Below are positions 32,322-42,100 of a DNA stretch of 64,000 nt, one piece after another. Position numbers and translations under genes: made by a program. The notes under the pieces are model-generated. The model searched no databases. It worked only from the letters and a program-made list of their open reading frames with translations, and had not been told where the DNA came from. Numbering within the stretch: the stretch's first letter is position 1; each line of letters starts with the position of its first letter. Location: assembly GCA_002344205.1 (NCBI GenBank), contig DDSZ01000025.1, positions 36,625-100,624 on the forward strand, written 5' to 3'. The DNA is from Opitutaceae bacterium UBA2377. Its GTDB lineage: Bacteria > Verrucomicrobiota > Verrucomicrobiia > Opitutales > Opitutaceae.

Positions 32322-34910
32322 ATGGATGAGCTTGATCTAGGCGCGACGCTGAAGGGCTTTGCCCCCGGCCAAAAGGTCTTCAACCGGTATACGCTGAAGA
32401 AAATCCTGGGCCGCGGCGGCATGGGCGTCGTCTGGTTGGCGCAGGACGAGGAGCTGGAGCGCGCGGTGGCCTTGAAGTTCTTGCCGGAGATCGTGGCGTT
32501 GGATCCGGAGGCGATGGCCGATCTCAAGCGCGAGACCCGCCGCAACCTCGACCTCACGCATCCGCACATCGTGCGCATCTACGATTTCGTGTCGGACAGC
32601 CGCACCGCCGCCATCTCGATGGAGTATGTGGACGGCGCCTCATTGTCCGCGCTGAAGCTCGAAAAGTCCGGCCGTGTCTTTACGACCGCCGAGCTGGCGC
32701 CCTGGCTGGAGCAGCTTTGCACTGCGCTGACGTATGCGCACACCAAGGCAAAAATCGTCCACCGCGATCTGAAGCCGGCCAATCTCATGATCACCCGCAA
32801 CGGGGACCTGAAGATCACCGACTTCGGCATCGCGCGCGGCATATCCGACAGCGTGAGCCGCGTGAGCGCGCAGCTCGCCGGCAGCAGCGGCACGCCGGTT
32901 TACATGTCGCCACAGCAAATGATGGGCGAGCGGGCGGCGGTGACGGACGACCTCTACGCGATCGGCGCGACTTTTTACGAATTGCTGACGGGCAAGCCGC
33001 CATTCCATTCCGGCAACATCATCATGCAGGTGCAGGCCAAGGTGCCGCCGAGCCTGGCGGAGCGCCGGGCCGAGCTGGGCGTGACGGGCGAGACCATCCC
33101 GGAGTTTTGGGAACAGGCGGTTGCCGCCTGTCTCGCGAAAGAGGCGTTACAGCGGCCGCAAAGCACCTTGGAATTGCTGGCCCGGCTGAAGGGTGAGACA
33201 GCAAAGCCCGTCGCGCCGGCCGCGCCTCCGGTGGTCCCTGCGGTGGCAGCTCCGCCGCCTTTGGCTGCGCCGCCACCCGTGGACGGGCCGAAAAAGATCA
33301 GCGGGGCAAGGCGCTGGCTGCTGGCGCCGTTATGGGCGGCGGTGCTGCCGGCGGCGGCCTGCGCTGCATTCGCGATGGGATGGCGCGGGCTCAGCCATGC
33401 CGGGGGATTGTTGGAGTCAGGGGTTAAAGTTTTTTTCCTGATGACTCCTGTCATGACCATTTTGGTCATCCTGCTGCTGGGACTCTGGCGCTTGGGCCGT
33501 GGGCAATCTCATCCACTGCTGATCGGGCTGAGCGCAATGTGCAGTGCGGCGTGCGGCGTAGGCGTGATGCTTTTCATCGGGGCCGACCGGGTGCGATGGA
33601 TAGACTCCAACCTGGGTTGGGGGCTTTTTGGCGCCGAGATTTTATTGAGCGGTCTGCTCGCCGGATTAGTGGGTGCCGCGGCCGGTTACGTGCTGCGTCG
33701 CTATGCATTTGGTGTTCCCGCCGCAAAACCTTCGGTGACGGGTGCGGTTGTGGTGGGTGGTCTGTTAATCGGTGGACTAGGCTTTGGTGTTATGCTGCCG
33801 CGTCAGTTTGACCGGACTTACAGTGCGGAAGGAGACCGCCAGTATCGCCTTTGGGAGGAAAATGACCGGGTCCGGCGCGAGGCTGAAGAGGCCAAGGCCA
33901 AGGCGGAAGCCGCCGCCCTCGCGCAGAAGCGCGAACAGGATGCCGCGACCGAACGTGCGTTGCGCGAACAGCAGGCGGTGGGGCTGATCCGGGAAGCTTA
34001 CCGGATGGTGTTTGACCGAGCGCCCGATGCGCAGACGGTGGCGCGCTACACCACGTTGATGTTGCAGAATCGGGATTGGGATGCCGCCCGGCTGCGCAAG
34101 GAACTCCGCTCCAGTCCCGAAGGGCTGAAGGGCGGCCGGCTGCTCGTGCCGGAAGAGTTCTCCACCATCAAGGCGGCGATTGAGGCGGCAGTGCCGGGTA
34201 ATACGGTGCACGTGGCGCCGGGCACCTATCGGGAGAATGTTTACCTCAACAAAGCGGTGAGCCTGGTTGGCGCCGGCCGCGACCGGGTGACTGTCGAGGC
34301 CGCACCCAACCAAAACGCACTCAGCGTGAGCAAGGTCAGCGGCATCACGGTCAGCGGGTTCACCTTCCGTCACAACGCGACCGCCGACACCGAGACCCGC
34401 AGCTTCGTGGTGAGCCTCGCGGAGGGCAGCCTCGTATTTGAGGACAATGCCGTGCTCGACGGCAACGGCGACGGGCTCAACCTGAAGGATGGCGGCTTTG
34501 CGACCGTCCGGCGGAACATCATCCGCAACCACCGCTGGGTGGGGCTTTCGCTTTTTGTCAACGCCTCCGGCCGGATTGAGGACAACCTGATCGAGCGCAA
34601 CCAGACCGGCATCCATATCCGCGCGGCGCTCGGGCGCACCGAGATCATCGGCAACGACCTGCGCGGCAACCAACGCAACGGCATCTGGGTCGGCGAGGGC
34701 GACAATGTCACGCTCAGCAACAACCGTGTGACCGGCAACGGCACCGTGGGTGAGCGCTACGGTGGCATCGGCATAGGCAAGGGCCGGCCCACCCTCAACG
34801 GCAATGTCGCCTTCGACAACATCGGCACCGGCATCTGGTGGAACGCCGACGCCCAGCCCAACCTCGGCCGGGGCAACCTGAGCGACGGCAAGGATCTCAC
34901 GGCGCCCTGA
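32322..34910 (+). CDS. Ser/Thr protein kinase 4 with right-handed beta-helix domain
   Basis: An 862-residue protein. The kinase domain (23-285) has GRGGMG, Lys52, HRDLKPAN, DFGIA and GTPVYMSPQQMMGE. About four membrane helices follow between residues 330 and 500. A charged linker leads to a DUF4214-like stretch (REAYRMVFDRAPDAQTVARY). From about 603 a parallel beta-helix of the NosD/pectate-lyase type is present (STIKAAIEAAVPGNTVHVAP, ENVYLNKAVSLVGAG, then many GNxxxGNxxxGI rungs). The beta-helix is probably periplasmic and could bind glycans. It begins six bases after kinase 3. Confidence 0.92.
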   Translation: MDELDLGATLKGFAPGQKVFNRYTLKKILGRGGMGVVWLAQDEELERAVALKFLPEIVALDPEAMADLKRETRRNLDLTHPHIVRIYDFVSDSRTAAISMEYVDGASLSALKLEKSGRVFTTAELAPWLEQLCTALTYAHTKAKIVHRDLKPANLMITRNGDLKITDFGIARGISDSVSRVSAQLAGSSGTPVYMSPQQMMGERAAVTDDLYAIGATFYELLTGKPPFHSGNIIMQVQAKVPPSLAERRAELGVTGETIPEFWEQAVAACLAKEALQRPQSTLELLARLKGETAKPVAPAAPPVVPAVAAPPPLAAPPPVDGPKKISGARRWLLAPLWAAVLPAAACAAFAMGWRGLSHAGGLLESGVKVFFLMTPVMTILVILLLGLWRLGRGQSHPLLIGLSAMCSAACGVGVMLFIGADRVRWIDSNLGWGLFGAEILLSGLLAGLVGAAAGYVLRRYAFGVPAAKPSVTGAVVVGGLLIGGLGFGVMLPRQFDRTYSAEGDRQYRLWEENDRVRREAEEAKAKAEAAALAQKREQDAATERALREQQAVGLIREAYRMVFDRAPDAQTVARYTTLMLQNRDWDAARLRKELRSSPEGLKGGRLLVPEEFSTIKAAIEAAVPGNTVHVAPGTYRENVYLNKAVSLVGAGRDRVTVEAAPNQNALSVSKVSGITVSGFTFRHNATADTETRSFVVSLAEGSLVFEDNAVLDGNGDGLNLKDGGFATVRRNIIRNHRWVGLSLFVNASGRIEDNLIERNQTGIHIRAALGRTEIIGNDLRGNQRNGIWVGEGDNVTLSNNRVTGNGTVGERYGGIGIGKGRPTLNGNVAFDNIGTGIWWNADAQPNLGRGNLSDGKDLTAP

Positions 34911-34926
34911 GCGGGCCCTCTCCGTC

Positions 34927-37428
34927 ATGGATGACCTGGATCTAGCTGCGACGCTGAAGGGCTTTGCGCCCGGGCAGAAGGTTTTCAACCGTTACACGCT
35001 GAAAAAAATCCTCGGCCGTGGCGGCATGGGGGTGGTCTGGCTCGCGCGGGACGAGACGCTGGAGCTTGAGGTGGCCCTGAAGTTTCTGCCTGAAATCGTG
35101 GCCCTGGACCCCGAGGCGATGGCCGACCTCAAGCGCGAGACCCGTCGCAATCTTGACCTCACGCACCCCAACATCGTGCGGATTTACGATTTTGTCTCGG
35201 ACAGCCGCACGGCGGCCATCGCGATGGAATACGTGGACGGCCCCACGCTCTCGGCCCTGAAGATCGAAAAACCGGCGCGCGTGTTCTCCGTGGACGAATT
35301 GCGGCCATGGGTCACCCAGTTGTGCGCAGCCCTTGCCTACGCGCATACCCGGGCGAAAGTTGTCCACCGCGATCTGAAACCGGCCAACCTCATGATCACG
35401 GCCGCAGGCGACCTGAAGGTCACGGACTTCGGCATCGCGCGCGGCATTTCCGACAGCGTGAGCCGGGTAAGCGCCCAAATGGCCGGCAGCAGCGGCACGC
35501 CGGTTTACATGTCGCCGCAGCAGATGATGGGCGAGCGGGCGGCCGTGACGGATGATATTTACGCGATCGGGGTGACCCTTTACGAGCTGCTGACGGGCAA
35601 GCCGCCGTTTCACTCGGGCAATATCGTCATGCAGGTGCAGATGAAGGTGCCGCCGTCGTTGGCCGAGCGCCGGGCCGAGCTGGGCATCGTGGGCGACCCC
35701 ATCCCGGCATCATGGGAGGAGACCATCGCGGCGTGTCTGGCCAAGGAGCCGCAAGGTCGGCCATCAAGCATCGATGAACTGAAAACCCGGTTGGAATCGG
35801 CGCCCCAGCCAAAGTCCGGAGTGACTGGGCCAGTTTCCCGGGATGTGCCGGCGGAGCCGGCCCGCAGCCAGCCAGAACCTGCGGCGGTGGTTGCACGCAC
35901 CGGGAGCGAAACCCGCGACCGCAAGTGGCTGGTGATGGGGGGGCTCGTCGCAGGCGTGGTGATCGTGGCTGGCATGGCTTATTATTTTGGCACCAAGGCG
36001 TGGTCGCACCGGGCCGAGGATGTCCCGGAACCTTCCCGCATTGATCGGCCGGGGGCCGAGGTTGCGGAAGCGGTCGCGCCGGGCATCCGCCCGGTGGTGA
36101 GCATCCAGACGATGCCGGAAGGGGCCAGCGTGAGCGTGGCGTCCCTGGGTGGAGGCCTGGCCCCGCTGACCTTGTTGAACGTCGTGCCGGGAACCTACCG
36201 CGTGCAAGCGGAGATGCCCGGCTACGACATCTACGAGGGGGAAATCCTGGTCGAGCGGCCTGCGCCGGGAAAGACGGAGCCGCAGGTGGTCCGTCTGCCC
36301 TTGGTCAGAAGCACGGGTCAACTGCGCATAGTATCCGAGCCGGCCGGGTTGGCGTATGTGTTGACAGGTCCGGACGGTGCCGTCCGGCGGGGCAGGACGC
36401 CTGCACTTGAGCAACAGATCCCGGTGGGAACCTGGGAATTCACGGTGGCGCGCGAAGGATTCGGCGACCGGCGTGGTTCTGTTTTGGTGAAACGCGGGGA
36501 AGAAAGCAGCGTGCAAACGGATCTGGCGGATGGACGCCTGCTGATAGACTCCGACCCTCCGGGAGCGGAAGTTTGGTCCGGTGGCCAGCGGCTGGGCGTC
36601 ACACCCTATGAATCGGCGCAAGCCAGACCCGGACGGCATGACTTGGAACTGCGCCTGACCGGCTACGCGCGCGCCCAAATCAACCCGGAGGTCCTGCCTC
36701 GCGAGGCCACACGCCAGACGGTGGCGTTGCAGCGGCTGCCCCATCCGGTAGCCGGCTTGAACTGGGAGAACACTCTGGGCATGCGGTTCGCGCCGGTGTC
36801 GGGGATGACGGCATTGGTCGCGGTGTGGGAAACGCGCGAGGCGGATTACGCTGCGTTTGCGCGGGCCACCAACCGGGGCGCCCGCACCGGCCGGGCGGCC
36901 GATCATCCCGCGGTGGAAATCTCGTGGGAGGATGCCCGGGCGTTTTGCGAATGGCTCACCGCCCAGGAAAGGCGGGAAGGCCGGTTGACGGCCCGGCAAC
37001 GTTACCGCTTGCCGACGGATGCGGAATGGTCGCTGGCGGTGGGGCTGGCCAATGAACGCGGCGGATCGCCCAAAGAGAAGGACGGGCGAATCAAGGATGT
37101 GTATCCTTGGGGCGCCGCGTGGCCGCCGCCGGCGGGTGCGGGCAATTATTCGCCCATTTTGGGCGTGGACGAATTTGAGGGTCTGGCCCCGGTGGGCAGC
37201 TTTCCCGCCAACCGCCACGGCTTGCACGACTTGGGCGGAAATGTCTGGGAGTGGTGCGAGGATTGGTATGACCCGGCCGCCCGCAACGCGCGGGTGCTGC
37301 GCGGCGCTTCCTTCAGCCGCTACGCCCGGGATTATCTGCTTTCATCCTACCGGAGCTTTGACCCTCCCGGGGCCCGTGACATATACACCGGGTTTCGCTG
37401 CGTGCTCGATGTTGACGCCCAGGACTGA
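34927..37428 (+). CDS. Ser/Thr protein kinase 5 with PEGA repeats and FGE-like domain
   Basis: An 833-residue protein. The kinase domain (23-285) has GRGGMG, Lys52, HRDLKPAN, DFGIA and GTPVYMSPQQMMGE. One membrane helix lies near 332-352. Three PEGA-like units follow at about 388-445, 463-530 and 535-600 (SDPPGAEVWSGGQRLGVTPY is the clearest). A formylglycine-generating-enzyme/SUMF1-like domain spans 611-829 (RYRLPTDAEW, NVWEWCEDWYD, VLRGASF, TGFRCVL). The cysteines that do catalysis in true FGE are not in the expected place, where SSYRSFDPP is seen, so it is more likely a sensor or binding module. Confidence 0.93.
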   Translation: MDDLDLAATLKGFAPGQKVFNRYTLKKILGRGGMGVVWLARDETLELEVALKFLPEIVALDPEAMADLKRETRRNLDLTHPNIVRIYDFVSDSRTAAIAMEYVDGPTLSALKIEKPARVFSVDELRPWVTQLCAALAYAHTRAKVVHRDLKPANLMITAAGDLKVTDFGIARGISDSVSRVSAQMAGSSGTPVYMSPQQMMGERAAVTDDIYAIGVTLYELLTGKPPFHSGNIVMQVQMKVPPSLAERRAELGIVGDPIPASWEETIAACLAKEPQGRPSSIDELKTRLESAPQPKSGVTGPVSRDVPAEPARSQPEPAAVVARTGSETRDRKWLVMGGLVAGVVIVAGMAYYFGTKAWSHRAEDVPEPSRIDRPGAEVAEAVAPGIRPVVSIQTMPEGASVSVASLGGGLAPLTLLNVVPGTYRVQAEMPGYDIYEGEILVERPAPGKTEPQVVRLPLVRSTGQLRIVSEPAGLAYVLTGPDGAVRRGRTPALEQQIPVGTWEFTVAREGFGDRRGSVLVKRGEESSVQTDLADGRLLIDSDPPGAEVWSGGQRLGVTPYESAQARPGRHDLELRLTGYARAQINPEVLPREATRQTVALQRLPHPVAGLNWENTLGMRFAPVSGMTALVAVWETREADYAAFARATNRGARTGRAADHPAVEISWEDARAFCEWLTAQERREGRLTARQRYRLPTDAEWSLAVGLANERGGSPKEKDGRIKDVYPWGAAWPPPAGAGNYSPILGVDEFEGLAPVGSFPANRHGLHDLGGNVWEWCEDWYDPAARNARVLRGASFSRYARDYLLSSYRSFDPPGARDIYTGFRCVLDVDAQD

Positions 37429-37451
37429 TTTTCGAACCAACCAAACCCATC

Positions 37452-37994
37452 ATGATAAACCAAAAGTACTGCACCCTGTTCCTGCTGGCTGTCGCCGCAA
37501 TCCTTTCATCCGGCTGCGTGGCCACCGGCGCCAAATCCACCGCCATGACCATCGCGCTTCCGGCGGTCGAAAAACAGCATCCGGAAACCGTCGCGATCAG
37601 CGTATCCGGCGGAAAGGCGACCAACCCGCTCTGGACCTCGCAAGTGTCCAACGAGGATTTTCAGGCGGCTCTGATCTCAAGCATCTCCGCCAGCAAGGTC
37701 TTTTCCGCCGTGGTGCAGGACGGCCAAAACGACCTGCTGCTGAAGGTCGAGCTGTTGAAACTGGCCCAGCCTTTGGCGGGATTAAACATGACCGTGACGG
37801 CTGAAACCAGTTGGACGCTGACCAACCGGCTTGACGGAGCCGTGTTGTGGCAGAAGCAGATCAGCGAGGCTTACACCGCAACCATGAGTGACGCGGTTGT
37901 CGGGGTGACGCGGCTCCGGCTGGCCAGTGAAGGTGCGATCCAGGCAGTCATCAAGACCGGGGTGGAGGAAATGTCCCGGATCAGGATCAAATGA
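37452..37994 (+). CDS. Lipoprotein of unknown function
   Basis: A 180-residue lipoprotein with the signal FLLAVAAILSSGC, where Cys is the lipobox residue. The mature part (ISVSGGKATNPLWTSQVSNE, DLLLKVELLKLAQPL) resembles alpha/beta lipoproteins related to LpoB/CsgG-like folds, which is a weak call. It overlaps the phosphatase gene by four bases (ATGA), so the two are translationally coupled. It may be an envelope component of the kinase system. Confidence 0.68.
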   Translation: MINQKYCTLFLLAVAAILSSGCVATGAKSTAMTIALPAVEKQHPETVAISVSGGKATNPLWTSQVSNEDFQAALISSISASKVFSAVVQDGQNDLLLKVELLKLAQPLAGLNMTVTAETSWTLTNRLDGAVLWQKQISEAYTATMSDAVVGVTRLRLASEGAIQAVIKTGVEEMSRIRIK

Positions 37995-38797
37995 AAAAAG
38001 GGCAGTCATCCACCGGACTGCAATGGGCCGCGTTGAGCGACCAGGGGCGGCGGCGCAAGAACAACGAGGACGCCTGGGGCGCGTGGTCGTTTGGCCAGAT
38101 GCTGGCCCGGATGCCGGAAGAGCCGCGCATCTGGCCGGCGGAGGGCTTCCTGCTGATGGTCAGCGACGGCATGGGCGGGGCCAAGGCCGGCGAGGTGGCC
38201 AGCCAGTTTTGCGTGGAGCGGCTGGCACGGGAACTGTATGCCCGCCGCCGGGAGCCCGACCGGGGCGCGGCCATGCGCACGGCTTTTGTCACCACTCATG
38301 AGGCGTTGATGGCCGAAGCGGATGCCGACCCCCTGAAGGAAGGCATGGGCGCCACCCTCTCCGCGCTCTGGTTGTTGCCGGACGGGGCCTATTGGTTTGG
38401 CCATGTGGGCGACAGCCGCATCCATGCGGGCGGGCCTGATGGCTGGCAGCAGTTGACCGAGGACCAGAGCGTGGGCGCCGGTATGGTCCGGCGCGGCGAG
38501 ATGAGCGCCGAGGATGTGAACCGGCTGCGCTACCGTTCGATGCTGGAGCAGGTGATGGGCGGCGCGGGCGCGCCTTTGGAGCCGCAGATCGGCCGCGGCC
38601 AATGGTCCGCCGGGCTGGCCCTGGCGCTTTGTTCCGACGGGCTCTACGGCCCGCTAGGCGATGACATGGACGAATATTACCGCGAGGCGCTGGCCCGACC
38701 CAATCTGACCGAGGGCGCCCGCTGGCTGGTCGAGCAGGCCAATGACGCCGGGGGGCCCGACAACATCACGGTTTTGCTGGCACGATTCGTGCCCTGA
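37991..38797 (+). CDS. PP2C-family Ser/Thr protein phosphatase
   Basis: A 268-residue cytoplasmic phosphatase that would remove phosphates from kinase substrates. All PPM motifs are visible in order: RRRKNNEDAWG, VSDGMGGAKAGE, GMGATLSAL, GHVGDSRIH, LTEDQSV, LCSDGLYGPLGDD and GGPDNITV, including the metal-binding aspartates. The chain is a bare catalytic domain without an extra domain. As the only phosphatase in the island it probably serves all six kinases. Translation is coupled to the upstream lipoprotein gene through an ATGA overlap. Confidence 0.95.
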   Translation: MKKGQSSTGLQWAALSDQGRRRKNNEDAWGAWSFGQMLARMPEEPRIWPAEGFLLMVSDGMGGAKAGEVASQFCVERLARELYARRREPDRGAAMRTAFVTTHEALMAEADADPLKEGMGATLSALWLLPDGAYWFGHVGDSRIHAGGPDGWQQLTEDQSVGAGMVRRGEMSAEDVNRLRYRSMLEQVMGGAGAPLEPQIGRGQWSAGLALALCSDGLYGPLGDDMDEYYREALARPNLTEGARWLVEQANDAGGPDNITVLLARFVP

Positions 38798-38806
38798 AAT
38801 CGAGAT

Positions 38807-39184
38807 ATGAAAGACGATCTTAAGTCCAGACAGCAGCCGATCGGCTCGGATTGGGAGGAATTCCTCCGGGCGCACAGCGCCTTGGGGCTGCCCGAGATCA
38901 ACCTCAGCGAACTCAACCCCGGCGACCGGCTGGTGGTCGAGACTTTGCACACCCGCTATGGGTTTGAATGGCGGGAAGGCGGCCAAGTCGAGCTTACGAC
39001 CAACCGCGGCGACCGGCCGCATGGTCTGGTGCGTATCCAGGGTTGCACCTTTGGCCAATCCAGCAGTATCAAACCCGGCATGCTCTTCTGCGGCGGCAAC
39101 CTGGAATATGTATCGGATGACGGCCGCATGCGGCATCTCACCACGGCCATCCGCTCCTTGGTGCTGTTGCGACGCAGCAACTGA
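38807..39184 (+). CDS. Small soluble protein of unknown function in the kinase operon
   Basis: A 125-residue protein without signal peptide or membrane helix. It has a helical start (WEEFLRAHSALGL) and a beta-rich body (GDRLVVETLHTRYGFEWREG, GLVRIQGCTFGQSSSIKPGM), which reads like a compact beta-barrel. I do not recognise a family. It is nine bases from both the phosphatase and kinase 6, so the three are probably translated together. It could be a regulator or substrate of either, but this is speculation. Confidence 0.6.
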   Translation: MKDDLKSRQQPIGSDWEEFLRAHSALGLPEINLSELNPGDRLVVETLHTRYGFEWREGGQVELTTNRGDRPHGLVRIQGCTFGQSSSIKPGMLFCGGNLEYVSDDGRMRHLTTAIRSLVLLRRSN

Positions 39185-39193
39185 CCCCACTTT

Positions 39194-42100
39194 ATGGACG
39201 ATCTCGATCTTGGTGCGACCATCAAGGGCTTCTCCCCCGGGCAGAAAGTCTTCAACCGTTTCACGCTGCAGCGCATCCTCGGCCGGGGCGGCATGGGGGT
39301 GGTGTGGCTGGCGCGAGACGAGGACCTGGAGCGCGATGTCGCACTCAAGTTTCTGCCCGAGATCGTGGCGCTCGACCGTGAATCGGTGGCCGAGCTGAAG
39401 CGCGAAACCCGCCGCAACCTCGAGCTGACGCACCCGCACATCGTGCGGATCTACGACTTTGTGCAGGATGCGCGCGCCGCGGCCATCTCGATGGAGTATG
39501 TCAACGGCTCCTCGCTTTCCGGACTGAAGGTGGACCGGCCGGGCGGCACTTTCCCGCTGGCGGATGTCACCCGCTGGGCCGGCCAGTTGTGCGAGGCCCT
39601 GAGCTACGCGCATGGGACCGCGAAGGTCGTGCACCGTGACCTGAAGCCGGCCAACCTGATGATCACCAGCGAAGGCGATCTGAAGATCACCGACTTCGGC
39701 ATCGCCTGCAGCATCTCGGACAGTGTGTCGCGGGTTTCCAAGAACATGGATTCGTCGGGCACGCCGCTCTACATGTCGCCGCAGCAGATGATGGGCGACC
39801 GGCCCACCGCGGCGGACGACATCTACTCATTCGGTGCCACCCTATACGAACTGCTGGCCGGCAAGCCGCCGTTTTACACCGGCAACATCATCCTGCAGGT
39901 GCAGAACAAACTGCCGCCGTCCATGACCGAACGCCGGCAAGAACTGCACCTCACGGGGCTCGATCCCATTCCGGCGGAGTGGGAGACCGTGATCGCGAGT
40001 TGCCTCGCGAAGGATCCGGCCCAGCGCCCGGCCTCGATTGCGCTCGCCGCCGAGCGGTTGAGACTGAGCGGGGCCTTCACGGCTTACACGCCGCCTGCCA
40101 ACCCGGCAGCCCCGCCGCCGGTCGTGCCGACGGCGAAACCCTCGCCCGCACCGGAGCCGGTTGCACCCAGGCCGGCGGCCGCGCCGGTCCCGGCAAAGCC
40201 GGTGAACAAGAAGGCGCTCTGGCTGGGTCTGGCCGCCGCGGTTATCATGGTGGCCGGTGCCGGTTACTGGCTGGGTGATGTGCCCAACCGGCTCAAGGCG
40301 GGACAGCGCATGACGGAGGCGCAGAAAGCGCTTTTTGCGAGCGACTGGCAGACCGCGCTGCTGGCGCTGCGCGAGGCCGTGAACCTGCGACCCACCGATT
40401 TGGAGTATCGCCGGGAGTTCGATGAGGCGCAGCGGCGCTGGCTTGACATGGTGGAGAAGGAGATCGCCGGGGTCGCTCCGCGGCTGGCCTATGACCGGCT
40501 CGCCAATCGGGCTCCCGCCGCGGTGGCGCTGGTCGAGCCCTATTCGGAGACCTTTCGCCGCCTGTCGGAGGAAACGACCCGTGCGGTGCGCCAAATCGTG
40601 CAAACTGCCGTCAATCGCTCGCTGGCCCTGGTGGAGGAGCGCGATTTTGTGGCGGCTTTGGCGCAGTTGGATGAAGTGCGCGGCCATGCGGCCGTGCTGC
40701 CGGCTTTTGCCGCCACCGAGACCGATGTGCGGCGCAAGCGTGTGCTCGACGGCATCGAGGTGGCGTTGGAGCAATCGCAGCAGCTCAGGTTTCCCGACGC
40801 TTATGCGGTGCTGGAACTGGTGCGGGATGATTCCCGGCTGGCCGCTCAGGAACATGCGCGCGCGCTGCAACAGGTGCGCGAGGAAGAGGTGCAGGCCCGG
40901 CTGGTTCAGGTGCGCAACCTTGCGCGGGCGAACCGTTACGCCGAGGCCCAGATGGAACTCGGACACCTGCGGCAAAACGCAGTCCTGCTGCCGGCCGTTG
41001 AAGAAGTCGTCGGCGAGGTGAAAGCGTTGGCCGAAGACTTCAGCCTGAACCGGCTTTCCGTTGCCTTGGTGGCCGGCCAAGTGGCGGAGGCGGACGCGGC
41101 CCTGCAGGATTACGCCCGTTTCACGGATTCAACCTTTACCGTGACCGGTGCCGAACTGATTGGCAGCCGTGACTTGGAATCGTTTTTGCGGGCCATCGAA
41201 CAATTGCGCATGCGGCCGGCCGCCGGCCAGCTTCGCACCCACGGCCGGGACATCGCCCTCGTGGCGGCGGTGCGGACCCGGTTTGCCGACGCGGATTCGG
41301 TCGCCCGCTTCCTGCGTCAAGAATTTCATGCTTGGAGTGAGGTTGAGGAAAAGAACGGCAGGCCCGGACTGGCCCTGTATCTGGCCGCTGAATCGCGGCG
41401 CGAAGGCGCGCCGGCCGACCCCGCCCGTGAGAACCGGCTGAAGGCCGCGCTCACCGCGGATGTGGGCCTGCGGCTTGCCTGGGCGCCAGACAATGTGGAC
41501 AACAAGGCGACCGGGCCGTTGCGAACCGAACCGCTGAACGCCGTGCGCACCGCCCTGGAGCGCCGCGTGGCGGCGGTGATGCCGGTTGGCGCGGCGAACA
41601 GCCCGGGCGCGGTGAGCGTCGCGCTGACGATCAGCGGGCCGACCGACAGCAACCAGCCAAGCCGCCAGCGCCGGAGTTCTCGCTACCAGAGCGGCACGCG
41701 CACCGTGGACAATCCGCGCTACAGTCAATTGCAACGGCAGCTGGAAAATGCGGAAAATGATGTGGCAAACACCCAGCGCGCTTTAAACAACGTGCGGGCG
41801 GAGGCGCAGCGCATGGCGAACCAAGCCAGCAGCTCCGGCGACATGAACGCCGCGCTGGCCGGAGCATTGGCCGGCGGCATTGGCGTGGGCGTGGCGCAAA
41901 ACAACGTGAACAAGGCGGTGAACAACCGGAACAATATCCGCAGCGACCTGCGCAACACGCCCCGCACCCTGACCGAGCCCACGTATGCCGATGAGGCTTA
42001 CGATGTCGTCACGCACAATGTTACCTACACGGCCGACCTCTCGGCGACTCCGGCCGGGGTGCGCAATCCCGTGCGTTGGCGCGCCCAGTTCGCGCACCAG

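Noticed and set aside
38778..38792. Sigma-54-like string TGGCACGATTCGTGC near the end of the phosphatase gene
   Set aside because: It is inside coding sequence, the -12 part reads GTGC and not TTGC, and the match is partly explained by a small palindrome (GGCACGA/TCGTGCC). The downstream genes are tightly operonic.
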